Part shown: one piece after another, positions 62,609 to 64,000 of the stretch
Layout of the letters: each line of letters starts with the position of its first letter
Numbering within the stretch: the first letter of the stretch is position 1
Origin: Porphyromonadaceae bacterium
GTDB taxonomy: Bacteria; Bacteroidota; Bacteroidia; Bacteroidales; Dysgonomonadaceae
Direction: 5' to 3'
Assembly (NCBI GenBank): GCA_021372865.1
Contig: JAJFTO010000013.1
Location: 124,001-188,000, forward strand
DNA: 64,000 nt
Made by a program: the position numbers and the translations under genes
Notes under the pieces: generated by a model
The model's database searches: none
Seen by the model: only the letters and a program-made list of their open reading frames with translations
What the model was told of the DNA's origin: nothing

Positions 62609-64000
62609 ATGAAAAAGAAGATATTCAACTCATCCGAAATATCAAGGAGAGATTTTGTGAAACAGTGTGTGATGGGAACAGTTGTATTGTCATCAGGTTC
62701 GTTGATAAGTTGTATTGGGCTTCAAAAAAGTTCATCCATGCGATGGTCCGCTAGTCAAGTAATTCCGCTCGATCAAAACTGGCTTTTCGGGGGTGAGTTT
62801 AAAGAAGGAGCATTAGGCCTTGAATTCAACGATTCTTATTATTCAGAAATCAACATTCCTCATTGTGTAGCAAATCTATCATGGCAGGATTGGAAACCCG
62901 AAGAATGGCAGAAAATATGGAGCTACCGTCGTTATTTCACGTTGCCAAAAAGATTGAGAGGTACGCGTATTTTTCTTCATTTTGAAGGGGTAATGGTTGG
63001 TGCCAAGCCCGCTGTCAACGGTCACTTATTACCTTCCCATCTAGGCGGCTATTTACCTTTCAGTTATGAAATCACTGATCAGGTGCATGAAGGAGAAAAT
63101 TTATTGGCGGTAGCCGTGGATTCACGTTGGAGCAATGTACCTCCGCAGGGTTCATCTCATGGACCAAAAAGTATTGATTACCTGGAAGCGGGTGGAATTC
63201 ATCGATCAGTCAGATTGGAAGCCGTACCGCAGATCTATATCAACGATGTATTTGCAAAACCAGTGAACGTGTTGAAAGATGATCGCAGGATTGACTTGAG
63301 CTGCTCGATTGATGCAGCAATTTTGCCGAACGAACCGATTCAGCTTTTGGTTGAGATGAAGGATGGGGCTAAAGTAATAACGAGTTTAAGGCAAACACTT
63401 AATGTAGAGAAAACAGGTCAATCGAAAGTATCTTTAAGTCTGGCCCGTTTGGGTGAAGTGACCTTATGGGATGTGGACCACCCTTACCTGTATGATATAG
63501 TTGTAACGCTGCTTATAGATGGCCATCCATTGCATAACTACCAGACACGCGTTGGATTACGAGAGGCTCGCTTTGAGATTGAAGGATTTTTCCTGAATGG
63601 TAGACGACTTCAATTATTTGGTTTGAATAGACATGAGATATATCCTTATGTTGGTTACGCGATGCCTACCAGGGTGATGCGTCGTGATGCGGAGATCCTT
63701 AAGCAAGAGCTCAATTGCAACATGGTTCGCTGCTCCCATTACCCACAGAATGAGGCGTTTTTGGATGCCTGTGATGAATTGGGTCTGCTCGTATGGGAAG
63801 AGGTTCCCGGTTGGCAATACATTGGTGATGCATCCTGGAAAGAATTGCTGATCCGTGATGTAAAAGATATGATCATTCGCGATAGAAACCGACCTTCGGT
63901 AGTTATTTGGGGTACCAGAGTCAATGAATCTGCAAATGATGTTGAACTGTATAAGAAGACGAGAGAGCTGGCAAAAATGTTGGATGATTCAAGACCAACC
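62609..64000 (+). CDS. GH2-family glycoside hydrolase with Tat lipoprotein signal (cut by window end)
   Basis: An open frame of 464 codons to the end of the window. The N-terminus ISRRDFVKQCVMGTVVLSSG is a twin-arginine signal followed by a lipobox (SGSLISC), so it is probably an exported lipoprotein. A GH2 sugar-binding domain (RIFLHFEGVMVGAKPAVNG, GGYLPFSYEITDQV), the immunoglobulin-like domain and the beginning of the barrel (GFFLNGRRLQLFGLNRHE, NMVRCSHYPQNEAFLDACDELGLLVWEE) are present. E440 in WGTRVNESAND is the acid/base. The nucleophile lies beyond the edge. Beta-galactosidase-like or beta-glucuronidase-like activity is possible. Confidence 0.88.
   Translation, partial: MKKKIFNSSEISRRDFVKQCVMGTVVLSSGSLISCIGLQKSSSMRWSASQVIPLDQNWLFGGEFKEGALGLEFNDSYYSEINIPHCVANLSWQDWKPEEWQKIWSYRRYFTLPKRLRGTRIFLHFEGVMVGAKPAVNGHLLPSHLGGYLPFSYEITDQVHEGENLLAVAVDSRWSNVPPQGSSHGPKSIDYLEAGGIHRSVRLEAVPQIYINDVFAKPVNVLKDDRRIDLSCSIDAAILPNEPIQLLVEMKDGAKVITSLRQTLNVEKTGQSKVSLSLARLGEVTLWDVDHPYLYDIVVTLLIDGHPLHNYQTRVGLREARFEIEGFFLNGRRLQLFGLNRHEIYPYVGYAMPTRVMRRDAEILKQELNCNMVRCSHYPQNEAFLDACDELGLLVWEEVPGWQYIGDASWKELLIRDVKDMIIRDRNRPSVVIWGTRVNESANDVELYKKTRELAKMLDDSRPT

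Noticed and set aside
1..64000. tRNA, rRNA, CRISPR, insertion sequences or phage genes
   Set aside because: I looked in the gaps and found no cloverleaf-like sequence, regular spacer array, transposase, integrase or terminal inverted repeats.

Overview
The window is chromosomal DNA from a member of the Bacteroidota, most likely order Bacteroidales. The evidence is SusC/SusD pairs with DUF1735 lipoproteins, many sulfatases of the Ser type, promoter -7 boxes of the form TAnnTTTG in front of housekeeping genes, weak Shine-Dalgarno sequences, and Bacteroidales-type gene neighbourhoods. A Dysgonomonadaceae-like host would fit, but the sequence alone does not prove it. I found no rRNA, tRNA, CRISPR array, insertion sequence or phage gene.

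Layout. (1) 1-12576, plus strand: a tightly packed catabolic cluster with five sulfatases (one cut by the window edge), an AGE-family sugar epimerase, a GH2 beta-mannosidase and a GH10-like hydrolase. It ends in a decayed 5' gene fragment (12583-12696) facing a convergent DUF4091 protein (12685-14442, minus). (2) 14549-19814: a threonine operon, thrA (aspartokinase-homoserine dehydrogenase), an apgM-like proposed homoserine kinase, and thrC. It is preceded by a promoter, a 24-codon Thr- and Met-rich leader peptide and stem-loops, so it looks attenuation-controlled. (3) 19827-29385: housekeeping genes lptD, rarA (minus), a BASS-type transporter, a PlsC-like acyltransferase and alaS (minus). (4) 29385-30290: a zinc-ribbon SAM methyltransferase. 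(5) 30433-37443: an export operon with three lipoprotein adaptors, a MacB/FtsX permease, an ATPase and a TolC-like channel. (6) 37564-43072: a MerR-family regulator, NamZ (DUF1343), valS and a helix-hairpin-helix protein. (7) 43185-46801: a purple-acid-phosphatase-like enzyme, a Tat-exported Gfo/Idh/MocA oxidoreductase and a sialidase-like beta-propeller protein. (8) 46832-49552: an SpmA/SpmB-type membrane protein, ybeY and an endonuclease/exonuclease/phosphatase-family protein. (9) 49666-64000: a second polysaccharide utilization locus with a LacI regulator, FucI, a GH172 (DUF2961) protein, SusC, SusD, a DUF1735 and F5/8C surface lipoprotein, an unrecognised lipoprotein, a GH43 enzyme and a GH2 enzyme cut by the window edge.

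How the parts work together. The first cluster would remove sulfate groups and cleave a beta-linked, probably mannose-containing polysaccharide in the periplasm or at the cell surface. The second locus would import and trim a glycan releasing L-fucose or D-arabinose, since FucI accepts both and GH172 enzymes are known to act on D-arabinofuranosides and fructofuranosides. Two palindromes with a central CG, TTAATCGATTAA before the LacI gene and TTAAACGTTTAA before fucI, look like operators of that LacI protein.

The most notable observations are the Thr/Met leader peptide before thrA, an exact 25-bp tandem duplication at 61506-61555 that creates the apparent start codon of the GH43 gene, the three-adaptor export operon whose third adaptor lacks the C-terminal domain, the gene remnant at the end of the sulfatase cluster, and two families of small intergenic repeats.
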